From positions 3,014,593 to 3,078,592 of the forward strand of contig NZ_CP007142.1 in the NCBI RefSeq assembly GCF_000940805.1: a stretch of DNA of 64,000 nt. Direction: 5' to 3'. Positions 43,704 to 54,303 of this stretch are shown piece by piece; position 1 is the first letter of the stretch, and the number at the start of each line of letters is the position of its first letter. The position numbers were made by a program, and so were the translations under genes. This DNA comes from Gynuella sunshinyii YC6258 (lineage in GTDB: Bacteria; Pseudomonadota; Gammaproteobacteria; Pseudomonadales; Natronospirillaceae). The notes beneath the pieces were generated by a model. That model made no database searches. It saw only the letters and a list, made by a program, of their open reading frames with translations, and was not told the origin of the DNA.

Positions 43704-45347
43704 ATGAAACGATTGTGGTGGCACGATGCGGTTGTGTATCAGATTTACCCGCGCAGTTTTATGGACAGTAATAATGATGGCATAGGTGATATTCCCGGCA
43801 TTATCAGCAAGCTCGACTATCTGGCTGAATTGGGAGTGGATGTGCTTTGGTTGTCGCCGGTCTTCAAGTCTCCCATGGATGATAATGGTTATGATATTTC
43901 CGATTATGATGACATCGCGCCAGAGTTCGGAACCTTGGCCGACATGGATCGTCTGATCGAGCAGGCCGGACAGCGTGGTATTCGTATTCTGCTGGATCTG
44001 GTGGTTAATCACAGTTCCGATGAGCACCCCTGGTTTCAGCAGGCGCGGCAATCCAAAGACAATCCTTATCGGGATTTCTACATCTGGCGGCAGCCCCGTG
44101 CCGATGGTTCGCCACCTAATCAACTGCGGGCGGCATTCGCTGGGTCGGCTTGGGAGCTGGATGAGGCGACCGGGGAATATTACCTGCATTTGTTCAGTAA
44201 AAAGCAGCCCGATCTGAACTGGCAGAATCCCAAGGTTCGCACCGAAGTCTATGCCATGATGAACCGCTGGCTGGATCGTGGTATTGCCGGTTTTCGTATG
44301 GATGTGATTGAAATGCTGGGCAAGATCCCGGATCAGGAGATCATCGTGAACGGTCCGGATCTGCACCCCATTTTGCAGGAAATGCATCAGCAGACTCTGG
44401 CTGGTCGGGATACATTGACGGTGGGGGAGACCTGGGCAGCGACCACGGATATTGCCAAGCTGTACTCCAGTCCTGAGCGCAAAGAACTGTCCATGGTGTT
44501 TGGTTTTGATCATATTCGGCTGTCTTATCATCCACAGGCCGGCAAATGGCGTCCCAAGCCATTCGATCTGGTCGAGCTGAAGCAAGTGTTTGCTCACTGG
44601 CAGACGGAACTGGCTGGTGAAGGTTGGAACTCACTGTTCTGGAATAATCATGATCTGGCGCGTTCGGTATCGATTTACGGTGACGAAGGTGAGTATCGGC
44701 TGAAATCCGCCAAAATGCTGGCCACGGTGATTCATGGTATGCAGGGCACACCTTATATTTATCAGGGCGAAGAAATCGGCATGACCAATGTGCGTTTTGA
44801 GCATATTGAAGACTACCAGGATATCGAAACGCGCAATCATTACGTGGAGAAACTGGCAGAAGGCTACAGCCATGATGAACTCATGACCGCAATTCATACC
44901 CATAGCCGTGACAATGCCCGCACACCGATGCAATGGGATGGCTCCGAATATGCCGGTTTCAGTGAGGCATCACCCTGGATCAAGGTCAACCCGAATTACC
45001 AGGAAATCAATGTTCAACAGGATCAGCAGCGGCAGGATTCGCTGTTCAGACACTATCAACAGCTGATCCGTTTGCGGAAATCCTGGGAAATTCTGGTATA
45101 CGGTTCTTTCGAGTTGATCCTGTCCGAACATCCAACGGTGTTTGCGTATCTGCGGCATTATCAGGATCAAACCCTGCTGGTGGTCAACAGTTTTGCCCGT
45201 GAAAACGTGACGGTGGAACTGCCGGCCATCTGGCAGAACCGCTCCTGTGAAACGCTGATTACCAATGACAAGGCACGACAACAATTATCGGAAACCCTGC
45301 AATTGACCCCTTACGAATCTTTTATGGTGATCCTGAGCCAGCATTGA
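43704..45347 (+). CDS. GH13 alpha-glucosidase (oligo-1,6-glucosidase-like)
   Basis: The 547-residue cytoplasmic enzyme opens with WWHDAVVYQIYPRSFMDSNNDGIGD, typical of GH13 oligo-1,6-glucosidases and alpha-glucosidases. The four conserved regions are present: DLVVNHSSDEHPWF, GFRMDVIEM with nucleophile Asp200, VGETWA with acid/base Glu242, and NNHDLARS with Asp317. It should split the imported alpha-glucoside to glucose. The start at 43704 is chosen because the signature begins right after it; an upstream extension has no homology. Distinguishing maltase, isomaltase and trehalose-cleaving activity is not possible here. Confidence 0.92.
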   Translation: MKRLWWHDAVVYQIYPRSFMDSNNDGIGDIPGIISKLDYLAELGVDVLWLSPVFKSPMDDNGYDISDYDDIAPEFGTLADMDRLIEQAGQRGIRILLDLVVNHSSDEHPWFQQARQSKDNPYRDFYIWRQPRADGSPPNQLRAAFAGSAWELDEATGEYYLHLFSKKQPDLNWQNPKVRTEVYAMMNRWLDRGIAGFRMDVIEMLGKIPDQEIIVNGPDLHPILQEMHQQTLAGRDTLTVGETWAATTDIAKLYSSPERKELSMVFGFDHIRLSYHPQAGKWRPKPFDLVELKQVFAHWQTELAGEGWNSLFWNNHDLARSVSIYGDEGEYRLKSAKMLATVIHGMQGTPYIYQGEEIGMTNVRFEHIEDYQDIETRNHYVEKLAEGYSHDELMTAIHTHSRDNARTPMQWDGSEYAGFSEASPWIKVNPNYQEINVQQDQQRQDSLFRHYQQLIRLRKSWEILVYGSFELILSEHPTVFAYLRHYQDQTLLVVNSFARENVTVELPAIWQNRSCETLITNDKARQQLSETLQLTPYESFMVILSQH

Positions 45348-45774
45348 TAGCGAAAACAGCAATCTGTTCCGGGCCATGTGCCCGGAACCATGCTAAGCGC
45401 TTCGATATTCTGTTGTCTTGCTGACGACCTGCCTGCCTCTACAAATTCATTCATATTCCCCCTGTTGGTGGAAATGACGAAAACAGATGCTTTCCTTTTT
45501 TTTCATAAAATCAATGGTTTAAGGCTTTTGACCGATCTCTGCTCAGCTGACTGGCGCCTGTTCTTTATGGGCTTCCTGTAAGCCAATAATGCCTGAAAAA
45601 CGGCCTTTGACGGATGTTGAACGCTTGTCGGTAGTTAACATCCGAATGGCTTTCCGGGGAGGCTTTTCTGCGCTGTGTCTATTTTTTTTGTGATTTTCGT
45701 TTGTTTTCTTTTATTTTCGTTTTTGGTTGTTTATTATTTGCCCATGATTCTATTACGGTTTGCAGAGGTGGGTT
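45348..45774. other. Intergenic region with hairpin
   Basis: GTTCCGGGC (45366-45374) and GCCCGGAAC (45380-45388) form a perfect 9-bp stem with a five-base loop just after the GH13 gene, likely ending that operon although no T-run follows. The rest is AT-rich near 45680-45740 and should hold the glpD promoter. No gene is seen. Confidence 0.5.
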
Positions 45775-47301
45775 ATGAATGAACAGATTTACGATCTGGT
45801 CGTCGTCGGTGGTGGCATAAATGGAGTGGGGGTTGCCCTGGATGCCCAGGGGCGGGGATTGAAAACAGCGCTGCTGGAAATGAACGACCTGGCTTCCGCG
45901 ACATCATCGGCCAGCAGCAAACTGATCCACGGTGGCCTGCGTTATCTGGAGCATTATGAGTTCCGGCTGGTGCGGGAAGCGCTCAGCGAGCGCGAAGTCG
46001 TTTATCGCAAGGCCCCTCATATCGTCAAACCCATGCGTTTTATTCTGCCTCACCGTCCGCATCTGCGTCCTGCCTGGATGATTCGAATCGGTATGTTTTT
46101 ATACGACACCCTGGCCAAACGTAATGTTCTGCCCGGTAGCCGGTTCCTGCGTTTCGATCCTGATCAGTCGCCACTCAAGGCTGATATCAGCAAAGGGTTT
46201 GAATATTCCGATTGCTGGGTGGACGACGCCCGCCTGGTGGTTCTGAATGCCATGCAGTTGCGCGATAAAGGCGGGGATGTATTTACCCGTCATACATTCA
46301 CCGGTGCCAGTCAGCAGAACGGCGTCTGGCATATTGATGTCAGAGATGAAACCACCGGGCAGGTCCGTCAGATTCAGGCCAAAGCGCTGGTCAATGCCGC
46401 CGGGCCGTGGGTTAAAACGTTACTGACCCAACAAATGCAGCGCACCAGTCCACGGGGAATCCGGCTTATTAAAGGCAGCCATATCGTCGTGCGGAAATTT
46501 CATAACCAGCCGCAGTCTTACATTCTGCAAAACGAAGACGGCCGGATTGTGTTCGTAATTCCATATCTGGATGAATTCGCGATTATCGGTACCACTGATG
46601 TCGAACACAAAGGCAGTGCAGAAACCGCTCGCATTTCTGCGGAAGAAGTCGATTATCTCCTTAACGTGGTCAATACCCACTTTACTCAGCAACTGTCCAC
46701 CCAGGATGTAGTCTGGTCCTATTCCGGGGTCAGACCCTTGTGTGATGATGAATCTGATTCTCCCCAGGCCGTCACCCGTGACTACACCATAGAGCTGGAG
46801 AGTGAAGACAAGGCACCATTACTGTCTGTGTTTGGTGGCAAGCTGACGACTTACCGCAAGTTGAGCGAAGCGGTGATGAAAAAACTGGCGCCATTCTTTC
46901 CGGCCATGGGACCATCCTGGACTGCTGACAGTGTTTTGCCAGGTGGTGAGACCGGTCTGGATCTGAATGCCTACATTCGCGGGTTAAAACAGAAATACCC
47001 GTTTTTGGCGCCAACAAACATTCAGCGTCTGGTGACCACTTACGGTTCGCAGGTGGAAGTCTGGTTGAATGGTGCTCAATCGGTAGCAGATCTGGGTAAC
47101 GACTTTGGCCATGGTTTCTGTCAAAAAGAAGTGGATTATCTGCTACAGTACGAATTTGCAATGACGGCTGAAGATGTACTCTGGCGCCGTACCAAAATGG
47201 GCTTGTTTTTAACCGCTGAGCAGCAGCAGGCAGTGACAGAATATGTTCAGGCGAAATGCCGTTCTGAACTGGAATCGGATGTTAAGGCACACATTGCCTG
47301 A
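45775..47301 (+). CDS. glpD: Aerobic glycerol-3-phosphate dehydrogenase
   Basis: The 508-residue flavoprotein has the N-terminal FAD fold (DLVVVGGGINGVGVALDAQGRG), SASSKLIHGGLRYLEHYEFRLVREAL, VNAAGPWV and the FAD-dependent GlpD signature GGKLTTYRKLSE. It oxidises sn-glycerol-3-phosphate to dihydroxyacetone phosphate at the inner membrane and passes electrons to quinone. The ATG at 45775 follows AGAGGTGGG; an upstream in-frame ATG at 45760 lacks a ribosome site. glpK follows 270 bases later with a repeat element between them. No glpF or glpR is in the window. Confidence 0.96.
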   Translation: MNEQIYDLVVVGGGINGVGVALDAQGRGLKTALLEMNDLASATSSASSKLIHGGLRYLEHYEFRLVREALSEREVVYRKAPHIVKPMRFILPHRPHLRPAWMIRIGMFLYDTLAKRNVLPGSRFLRFDPDQSPLKADISKGFEYSDCWVDDARLVVLNAMQLRDKGGDVFTRHTFTGASQQNGVWHIDVRDETTGQVRQIQAKALVNAAGPWVKTLLTQQMQRTSPRGIRLIKGSHIVVRKFHNQPQSYILQNEDGRIVFVIPYLDEFAIIGTTDVEHKGSAETARISAEEVDYLLNVVNTHFTQQLSTQDVVWSYSGVRPLCDDESDSPQAVTRDYTIELESEDKAPLLSVFGGKLTTYRKLSEAVMKKLAPFFPAMGPSWTADSVLPGGETGLDLNAYIRGLKQKYPFLAPTNIQRLVTTYGSQVEVWLNGAQSVADLGNDFGHGFCQKEVDYLLQYEFAMTAEDVLWRRTKMGLFLTAEQQQAVTEYVQAKCRSELESDVKAHIA

Positions 47302-47397
47302 AAAAAACATCGATAACCATTGATGTAGCGAGTGAGCCCTGCCTGGAGGAAAGCAGGGTTTACCAGTCAGCGGGACAGAATAAAACTTATTTCAAGG

Positions 47398-47536
47398 GGT
47401 CTCTGATAAATAGGAATAGTTTTGATGCAGGCGAGGAAGCACCACTCGCAACACCGCAGTTTACTGGCGTAAATGAGGATGTGAGACTGGGACTGACAAC
47501 GTCCTGCGCGAAAACAGGCCATTTTTCATAGGTTCC
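47398..47536 (+). repeat. Second repeat family, copy 2 (~140 bp)
   Basis: It matches the minus strand of 34443-34582 end to end. The outer ends (GGTCTCTGATAAATAGG and, read from the other side, GGAACCTATGAAAAATGG) are imperfect inverted repeats. It occupies most of the glpD-glpK gap, together with a hairpin AGCCCTGC / GCAGGGTT at 47335-47360. The same reading frame is open through both copies of the element. Confidence 0.75.
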
Positions 47537-47570
47537 TTAAGTTCGCCCGATAATAATAAGAGAGTGAGTT

Positions 47571-49058
47571 ATGAGCGAATATATCCTGGCGATTGATCAG
47601 GGTACCACGAGTACCCGAGCGATATTGTTTACCCATGCCGGCCAGCCGGCTTTTATATCCCAGCAGGAATTTCCACAGCATTTTCCGCATGATGGCTGGG
47701 TTGAACACAATCCGGATGATCTTTGGCAGACCACCGTTTCCGTGTGTCATGATGTCATTGCGCAGGCCGGTATTTCTGCCGAAAAAATTACCGCTGTCGG
47801 CATTACCAATCAACGTGAAACCACATTGGTCTGGGATAAAAATACCGGCAAACCGGTGTACAACGCGATTGTCTGGCAGGATCGCAGAACTGCTGATTTG
47901 TGTGTGCGATTACGGGCAGAAGGTCTGACGGATAAAGTACGGCAAAAAACCGGTTTGTTGGTGGATCCCTATTTTTCCGGCACCAAAGTACACTGGATTC
48001 TGAATGAAGTGGAAGGTGTCCGGCAACGGGCTGAGAACGGCGAATTACTGTTTGGCACCGTAGACAGTTATCTGATCTGGAAACTGACAGATGGCAAAGT
48101 GCATGCGACCGACGCCACGAATGCCGCGCGAACGATGTTGTTTAATATTCATACTCAGCAATGGGATGAAGAGCTGCTGGATATTCTGGGCATTCCGGTT
48201 GCCATGTTACCGGAGGTTAAAGATTGTGCAGCCGACTATGGTCAGACCTCGGCAGAATTTTTAGGCTCGCCTTTGCCGATAGCCGGGGTGGCCGGAGATC
48301 AGCAGGCGGCACTGTTTGGCCAGGCGTGTTTCCAGCCTGGCATGTGTAAAAGTACCTATGGCACCGGTTGCTTTATGATTATGAACAGTGGCGATACGCC
48401 GCTGTTATCTCATAATCAATTACTGACCACCGTTGGCTATCGTCTGGGTGGCAAGGTCACTTATGCACTCGAAGGCAGTATTTTCATGGCGGGTGCGACC
48501 ATGCAATGGCTGCGTGACGGAATAAAACTGATCGAACACGCTGCCGACAGTGAACGGCTGGCGGCTCAATGTCGGGTTGATCAATCGGTTTATCTGGTGC
48601 CTGCGTTTACCGGCCTGGGAGCACCACACTGGGATCCTAAAGCCCGTGGCGCTATCGTCGGCATGACCCGCGATACCGGTATCGCGGACATTGTCGCCGC
48701 TGGCCTGCAATCTGTTGGCTATCAGACGCGGGATTTACTGGAAGCTATGAAATCTGACGGCGTCAAAACGCTCACCACCTTACGTGTGGATGGCGGCATG
48801 GTCATCAATGATTGGGCCATGCAGTTTCTGGCCGATATCCTGCAACTTCCGGTAGAGCGACCTCAGGTGACAGAAACCACAGCGCTCGGAGCGGCCATGT
48901 TGGCAGCCCTGCAGCTGGGTCTTTATGATTCCCTCGAACAGTTGCAACAGCACTGGCAATGTGAAAAGACGTTTAACGCGACCCTGGATGATGAAACGGT
49001 TGAACGCCTGTACAGTGGCTGGCAAAAAGCGTTGTCAGGCATCAAGCAAATTTCCTGA
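47571..49058 (+). CDS. glpK: Glycerol kinase
   Basis: The 495-residue enzyme matches GlpK throughout: [72 protein letters not shown] and [11 protein letters not shown]. It phosphorylates glycerol to glycerol-3-phosphate in the cytoplasm, feeding GlpD upstream. A strong terminator follows. A degraded copy of its last ~330 bases, with the terminator, is present at 58744-59121. The start has AGAGTGAG upstream. Confidence 0.97.
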   Translation: MSEYILAIDQGTTSTRAILFTHAGQPAFISQQEFPQHFPHDGWVEHNPDDLWQTTVSVCHDVIAQAGISAEKITAVGITNQRETTLVWDKNTGKPVYNAIVWQDRRTADLCVRLRAEGLTDKVRQKTGLLVDPYFSGTKVHWILNEVEGVRQRAENGELLFGTVDSYLIWKLTDGKVHATDATNAARTMLFNIHTQQWDEELLDILGIPVAMLPEVKDCAADYGQTSAEFLGSPLPIAGVAGDQQAALFGQACFQPGMCKSTYGTGCFMIMNSGDTPLLSHNQLLTTVGYRLGGKVTYALEGSIFMAGATMQWLRDGIKLIEHAADSERLAAQCRVDQSVYLVPAFTGLGAPHWDPKARGAIVGMTRDTGIADIVAAGLQSVGYQTRDLLEAMKSDGVKTLTTLRVDGGMVINDWAMQFLADILQLPVERPQVTETTALGAAMLAALQLGLYDSLEQLQQHWQCEKTFNATLDDETVERLYSGWQKALSGIKQIS

Positions 49059-49070
49059 TATCTTCATCAT

Positions 49071-49107
49071 CCCAAAGACCACGCAGGCAGTGGTCTTTGG
49101 GATTTTC
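49071..49107 (+). terminator. Intrinsic terminator of glpK
   Basis: CCCAAAGACCAC (49071-49082) and GTGGTCTTTGGG (49090-49101) form a perfect 12-bp stem with a seven-base loop, followed by GATTTTCCGTTTT. About 280 bases without a gene follow before the rbs promoter. Confidence 0.9.
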
Positions 49108-49383
49108 CGTTTTAATCGTTTTCCTGTTTGTGAATCACTCCAAAATAGCTAATAGGCTTGATTGTTTTAAGTGATGCCCGTAACCATTTCCTGTTAACAA
49201 TATAACGCTGCTGAATAGGGGTGATTAACCCGTGAGCGCTTGTGTTCAGTAACACGAAATTTGATCCGCAATGGTATTCACTCTGGCCTTAATCATTGAT
49301 CTCCGTGGTTGACGATGGGTCTGTTATCCACCGACTCAGATCAATAAAAACAACACAACATCAACGCCTGCTGACAAATTCTG

Positions 49384-49437
49384 TTGACTCCTCAGAAGTG
49401 AAATGCATACTACGCAAACGATTGCGCAATCGTTTGC
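49384..49437 (+). promoter_or_regulatory. rbs promoter with RbsR operator
   Basis: A promoter reads -35 TTGACT (49384-49389), 16 bases, -10 CATACT (49406-49411). Directly after it lies a perfect 24-base palindrome at 49414-49437 with half-site GCAAACGATTGC and a central CG, typical of LacI-family operators. Its place over the transcription start suggests repression by RbsR, encoded at the end of the operon. Confidence 0.8.
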
Positions 49438-49470
49438 TATTTGGAATCCCTAACAATAAGAAGAGATCCG

Positions 49471-49878
49471 ATGAAGAAATCGAGATTACTGAATTCTGAA
49501 CTGTCCGCCGTTATCGCCCGTATGGGGCATATGGATGAGATCACGATCTGCGATGCAGGATTACCTGTTCCAGACCCGGTTTCCCGTATCGATCTGGCGG
49601 TTGAACATGGTCTGCCATCCATGCTGCAGGTGCTCGATACAGTGCTCAGTGAGCTTAAGGTTGAAGCTGTCATCCTTGCCAGTGAATGCCAAAGCGTCAG
49701 CCCGGAGTTTCATCAGCAGCTTATGAATATTCTCGCTGCTCAGAGTTACCCGATTGAAGTCAGCTACCTCAGTCATGAGGCCTTCAAACAACAAACTCAT
49801 GAAAGTAAGGCCATTGTGCGTACCGGGGAATTTACTCCGTATGCCAATATCATCCTTAAGTCCGGCGTGGTTTTCTGA
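49471..49878 (+). CDS. rbsD: D-ribose pyranase
   Basis: The 135-residue protein matches RbsD: MKKSRLLNSELSAVIARMGH, EITICDAGLPVP, and the C-terminal TGEFTPYANIILKSGVVF. It converts beta-pyranose to beta-furanose ribose for uptake and phosphorylation. The start at 49471 is chosen since the conserved MKKS... begins there, after AAGAGAT. It opens the ribose operon, ten bases before rbsA, directly after the operator. Confidence 0.95.
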   Translation: MKKSRLLNSELSAVIARMGHMDEITICDAGLPVPDPVSRIDLAVEHGLPSMLQVLDTVLSELKVEAVILASECQSVSPEFHQQLMNILAAQSYPIEVSYLSHEAFKQQTHESKAIVRTGEFTPYANIILKSGVVF

Positions 49879-49887
49879 GGTGGCGAT

Positions 49888-51393
49888 ATGACACAGCCGA
49901 TTTTAACGCTGCAGAAGATTGATAAGTCTTTTCCCAGCGTCAAAGCTTTAGATCAGGCCAGTCTGAACGTTTATCCTGGTAAGGTGATGGCGCTGGTCGG
50001 TGAAAACGGTGCCGGTAAGTCAACCTTGATGAAGGTGCTAACCGGTATCTATCAACGCGATGCGGGGGTGATCGAGTATCAAGGGCGCCCCTGTCAGTTT
50101 AAAGGCCCCAAGGATTCCCAGGATCAGGGCATCGGTATTATTCATCAGGAACTGAACCTGATTCCGGAATTAAGCATTGCGGAAAATATTTTTCTGGGCC
50201 GGGAACCCACCCGGTACGGAAAAATTCAGTGGCAACAACTGTATGCCGATGTTACCAAACTGCTTGACCGACTCAAAATAAAACACCATCCGCGCACCCG
50301 GCTGGGTAACCTCAGCATTGGCGAACAGCAGATGGTGGAAATTGCCAAGGCGCTGTCATTTGAATCCAAAGTGATCATTATGGATGAGCCGACGGATGCA
50401 CTGACTGACACAGAGACTGAAAATCTGTTTGCGGTCATCAAACAGTTACGCGAGCAGGGCCACGGTATTGTTTATATCTCTCATCGATTGAAAGAAATTT
50501 TCCAGATCTGTGATGATGTTACCGTTCTGCGTGACGGGAAGTTTATTGCTGAAAGTCCGGTTCAGGCATTAACCGAAGATCGAATTATCGAACTGATGGT
50601 GGGGCGTTCCCTGGAAGATCAGTTTCCCCGTGTGGATGTTTCACTCGGTGATGAATGCCTCTCTGTCGACGGTCTTTGTGGGCCAGGTGTCGATCATGTC
50701 AGCTTCCGGTTAAAAAGTGGTGAAATTCTCGGCTTTTCCGGGTTGATGGGCGCCGGGCGTACGGAGCTGATGCGGCTGCTGTACGGCGCTGCCAAAAAAT
50801 CCGGCGGCAGTATTTCACTGAATGGGCAGGCGTTGCAGATCAGCACACCGAACGATGCACTCTCTGCCGGTATCGCCTACGTTTCAGAAGATCGCAAGAA
50901 AGATGGTCTGGTTTTGGAGCTGTCTGTAAAAGAGAACATGACCCTGAGCAGCCTGGCCGAATTTTGCAATAACAGTGGCCGTATTCACCATCAGCAGGAA
51001 CAACAGGCGGTGCAGAATTACATCGATGTTTTCCATATCAAAACACCCGGGCAGAAACAAATCATCAAGAATTTATCCGGTGGTAATCAGCAGAAAGTCG
51101 CGATTGCCAAAGGCGTGATGAAACAACCAAAAGTGCTGATTCTCGACGAACCCACCCGTGGTGTGGATGTCGGCGCGCGCCAGGAAATATATCAGTTGAT
51201 CAATCAATTCCGTCAGCAAGGCATGGCAATCATTCTGGTGTCTTCTGATATGCCGGAAATTCTCGGTATGAGTGATCGCATTCTGGTGATGTGTCAGGGC
51301 AAATTAACCGGCGAATTTTTACGTGAACACGCCAGTCAGGAAACATTGATGGCTGCCGCAGTAGGCAAAGAATCCGAGGTAACCGCAAGATGA
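49888..51393 (+). CDS. rbsA: Ribose ABC transporter ATPase
   Basis: The 501-residue protein has two ABC domains: the first with Walker [13 protein letters not shown], signature [15 protein letters not shown] and Walker [11 protein letters not shown]; the second with the degenerate Walker [12 protein letters not shown], signature [14 protein letters not shown] and [14 protein letters not shown]. This arrangement is standard for RbsA/MglA-type ATPases. Its end overlaps rbsC by four bases. It powers ribose import with RbsC and RbsB. Confidence 0.96.
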   Translation: MTQPILTLQKIDKSFPSVKALDQASLNVYPGKVMALVGENGAGKSTLMKVLTGIYQRDAGVIEYQGRPCQFKGPKDSQDQGIGIIHQELNLIPELSIAENIFLGREPTRYGKIQWQQLYADVTKLLDRLKIKHHPRTRLGNLSIGEQQMVEIAKALSFESKVIIMDEPTDALTDTETENLFAVIKQLREQGHGIVYISHRLKEIFQICDDVTVLRDGKFIAESPVQALTEDRIIELMVGRSLEDQFPRVDVSLGDECLSVDGLCGPGVDHVSFRLKSGEILGFSGLMGAGRTELMRLLYGAAKKSGGSISLNGQALQISTPNDALSAGIAYVSEDRKKDGLVLELSVKENMTLSSLAEFCNNSGRIHHQQEQQAVQNYIDVFHIKTPGQKQIIKNLSGGNQQKVAIAKGVMKQPKVLILDEPTRGVDVGARQEIYQLINQFRQQGMAIILVSSDMPEILGMSDRILVMCQGKLTGEFLREHASQETLMAAAVGKESEVTAR

Positions 51394-52367
51394 GCAAAAC
51401 AGTGACCCGAACACATGAGGGCAGTCCACAGATATTCAGTAAAGCCTGGTTTTTTGAACAAAAATCCCTGATTGCTTTAATGCTGTTAATTATTGTGGTG
51501 TCGTTGATCAGCCCCAATTTTTTCAGCGTCGACAATATGCTGAATACATTACGGCAAACGTCCGTCAACAGCATTATTGCGGTGGGGATGACGCTGGTGA
51601 TTATCACCGCCGGTATTGATCTCAGTGTCGGTGCCGTGCTGGCGCTGACCGGCGCGTTTGCTGCCAGCCTCATCGCCAAAGAAATGAGTGTTTTTCTGGC
51701 AGTACCAATCACGCTGATGGCCGGCCTGTTATTGGGTGGTTTGAGTGGCGTGATCGTTGCCAAAGGCAAAGTGCAGCCCTTTATTGCCACCTTGGTTAGC
51801 ATGACAGCCTTACGGGGTATTACCATGGTCTTCACCGATGGCCGACCCATCTCGACCGGTTATACCGACAATGCCGATATGTTCAGCTGGCTCGGGACCG
51901 GGTATTTGTTGGGTGTTCCGGTGCCGATCTGGATTATGGCCATCACATTTGCCGCTGGCTGGTATCTGCTAAACCACACCAGAGTCGGTCGTTATATTTA
52001 TGCACTCGGCGGTAACGAAGAGGCAACCCGTTTGTCGGGTATCAATGTCGACCGGGTGAAAATTATTGTGTATGCCCTGTGCGGTCTGACAGCCGCCATT
52101 GCCAGCATCATCATTACTGCACGACTTTCTTCCGCACAGCCCACTGCCGGGCTGGGTTATGAGTTAGACGCCATTGCCGCCGTGGTACTGGGTGGCACCA
52201 GTCTGATGGGAGGCAAGGGTCGAATTATGGGAACGCTGATCGGAGCGCTGATTATCGGCTTTCTGAACAACGCGCTGAACCTGCTGGACGTATCGTCCTA
52301 TTACCAAATGCTTGCCAAGGCATCGGTCATTTTGTTGGCCGTCATCGTTGACAATAGAAATAAATAA
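51390..52367 (+). CDS. rbsC: Ribose ABC transporter permease
   Basis: The 325-residue permease has about ten hydrophobic segments and typical RbsC sequence: [63 protein letters not shown], and [31 protein letters not shown]. It overlaps rbsA (ATGA) and precedes rbsB by 24 bases. It forms the membrane channel of the ribose importer. Confidence 0.96.
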   Translation: MSKTVTRTHEGSPQIFSKAWFFEQKSLIALMLLIIVVSLISPNFFSVDNMLNTLRQTSVNSIIAVGMTLVIITAGIDLSVGAVLALTGAFAASLIAKEMSVFLAVPITLMAGLLLGGLSGVIVAKGKVQPFIATLVSMTALRGITMVFTDGRPISTGYTDNADMFSWLGTGYLLGVPVPIWIMAITFAAGWYLLNHTRVGRYIYALGGNEEATRLSGINVDRVKIIVYALCGLTAAIASIIITARLSSAQPTAGLGYELDAIAAVVLGGTSLMGGKGRIMGTLIGALIIGFLNNALNLLDVSSYYQMLAKASVILLAVIVDNRNK

Positions 52368-52391
52368 ATACAAAAAAATGAGGAATACTCT

Positions 52392-53279
52392 ATGAAGAAA
52401 ATGACCCGTCTGATTTCTGCAGTGGCGGCGATTGCCGCGATAACGTTTTCTTTTGGTGCGCATGCAGCAGAGCAAAAGAAACTGGCACTGGTGGTTTCCA
52501 CATTAAACAATCCGTTCTTTGTGTCCATGAAAGAAGGGGCAGAACAAAAAGCGGCAGAACTCGGGTACGAACTGGTTGTGCTCAGCTCCAACAATGACCC
52601 CGCCAAAGAAATGGCTAATGTTGAAGATTTAATTACCAAAAAAGTGGCTGCCATCCTGATAAACCCGGCAGATTCTGATGCAGTGGGTAACGCCATTAAA
52701 ATGGCCAACCGCAGCAAAATTCCGGTCTTTACGCTGGATCGTGGTGCCAGCCGTGGAACCGTGGTTTCTCACATTGCCTCCGATAACGTTTCCGGTGGCA
52801 AAATGGCGGGTGACTACATCGCTGAAAAACTGGGTAAGGGTGCTAAATTAATCCAGCTGGAAGGTATCGCTGGAACCTCTGCGGCAAAAGATCGTGGCAA
52901 GGGTTTTATGCAGGCTGTTCAGGCCAATGGTTTTGACCTGCTGGCTACACAGCCTGCGGATTTTGACCGAGCCAAAGGTCTGGATGTGATGGAAAACCTG
53001 TTAACGGCGAATCCGGATGTTCAAGCCGTGTTTGCTCAGAATGATGAAATGGCTTTGGGTGCATTACGTGCTATCAAAGCAGCGGGCAAGCATGTGCTGA
53101 TCGTTGGTTTTGATGGTACCGATGAAGGTATCGCTGCGGTAAAAGCCGGAGATATGGGGGCTACGGTTGGTCAGCAACCGGCATTGATTGGTGCGCTGGG
53201 TGTTGAAACTGCCGTGAAAGTATTGTCGGGTGAAAAAGTTGATACCTACATTCCGGTACCATTGCAGGTGATTAACTAA
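52392..53279 (+). CDS. rbsB: D-ribose-binding periplasmic protein
   Basis: The 295-residue precursor has a signal peptide ([20 protein letters not shown] to AHA-AEQ) and the RbsB fold: [73 protein letters not shown]. It delivers ribose to RbsAC. GAGGAA lies before the ATG. The sequence closely follows the E. coli protein. Confidence 0.96.
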   Translation: MKKMTRLISAVAAIAAITFSFGAHAAEQKKLALVVSTLNNPFFVSMKEGAEQKAAELGYELVVLSSNNDPAKEMANVEDLITKKVAAILINPADSDAVGNAIKMANRSKIPVFTLDRGASRGTVVSHIASDNVSGGKMAGDYIAEKLGKGAKLIQLEGIAGTSAAKDRGKGFMQAVQANGFDLLATQPADFDRAKGLDVMENLLTANPDVQAVFAQNDEMALGALRAIKAAGKHVLIVGFDGTDEGIAAVKAGDMGATVGQQPALIGALGVETAVKVLSGEKVDTYIPVPLQVIN

Positions 53280-53360
53280 GTCACTTGGTTATCGTTCTTG
53301 ATGGTGGCTCGTTGATGATATTCTTCGGGCCATTTATTAAAAATTCTGATGGAAACTCGC

Positions 53361-54278
53361 ATGAAAAAACTCACCGTCCTTGGTAGCGTAAACGCTGATC
53401 ATGTTCTGCAACTCAGCCATTTGCCCAAGCCGGGCGAAACGGTATCGAGCGAAAGTTATCAGGTATTGGGTGGTGGTAAGGGTGCTAATCAGGCAGTGGC
53501 GGCTGCCCGAATGGGGGCTGACATTACCTTTATCGCTTGTGTGGGCTCCGATGCTATCGGTCATCAACTGGTCGATAGTTTTGCATCCGCCGGTATCAAT
53601 ACCGCCGGGATTGAACAGGTTGCCGGTAGCAATACCGGTACGGCAATGATTTTTGTCGATGCCAACGGGGAAAACTGCATTGGCATTTCCGCGCAGGCCA
53701 ATGCCCATTTGACGCCAGACTGTATTCAGGGAAAAAAGGCGCTTATAGAAACTGCTGATGCGCTGTTATTGCAATTGGAAACGCCCGTTGAAGGGGTCAC
53801 ATTTGCTGCGCAGGTGGCGAAGAATTCCGGTACCAAAGTCATTTTGAATCCGGCACCTGCCGCCGAATTACCGGATCATTTATTGGCCATGGTGGACCTG
53901 ATTACCCCCAACGAGACAGAAGCCGAACGCTTAACCGGCATTCGTGTAACCGATGAAGCCAGCGCGGCCCGGGCGTGTGACGTTCTGCATGGCAAAGGCA
54001 TTGCCGAGGTGTTGATTACCTTGGGTGCACGAGGTGTCTGGTACAGCAATGCCGGGGTTGGTGAACGTTATAGCGGTTATTCTGTAAAAGCAGTGGATAC
54101 CACTGCGGCCGGAGATTGTTTTAACGGTGCATTGGTTGCTGCGTTATTAAAAGACAGCGCCATGTCGGATGCGATAACATTCGCACAGGCAGCTGCGGCC
54201 CTGTCGGTTACCCGAAGTGGCGCTCAGGATTCCATTCCGGAACTTTCCGAGGTGGTCGCTTTTATCGAACAGCATTGA
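53361..54278 (+). CDS. rbsK: Ribokinase
   Basis: The 305-residue PfkB-family kinase shows LTVLGSVNADHVLQL, LGGGKGANQAVAAARMGAD, LNPAPAAELP, TPNETEAERLTG and the ATP/catalytic motif DTTAAGDCFNGALVAALL with the catalytic Asp in AAGD. It phosphorylates ribose to ribose-5-phosphate. The start at 53361 is preferred over the ATG at 53349: GGAAA lies seven bases before it and the conserved sequence begins there. Confidence 0.95.
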   Translation: MKKLTVLGSVNADHVLQLSHLPKPGETVSSESYQVLGGGKGANQAVAAARMGADITFIACVGSDAIGHQLVDSFASAGINTAGIEQVAGSNTGTAMIFVDANGENCIGISAQANAHLTPDCIQGKKALIETADALLLQLETPVEGVTFAAQVAKNSGTKVILNPAPAAELPDHLLAMVDLITPNETEAERLTGIRVTDEASAARACDVLHGKGIAEVLITLGARGVWYSNAGVGERYSGYSVKAVDTTAAGDCFNGALVAALLKDSAMSDAITFAQAAAALSVTRSGAQDSIPELSEVVAFIEQH

Positions 54279-54303
54279 TCCGGTCTGATAGGGAGAGAGA
54301 TTA

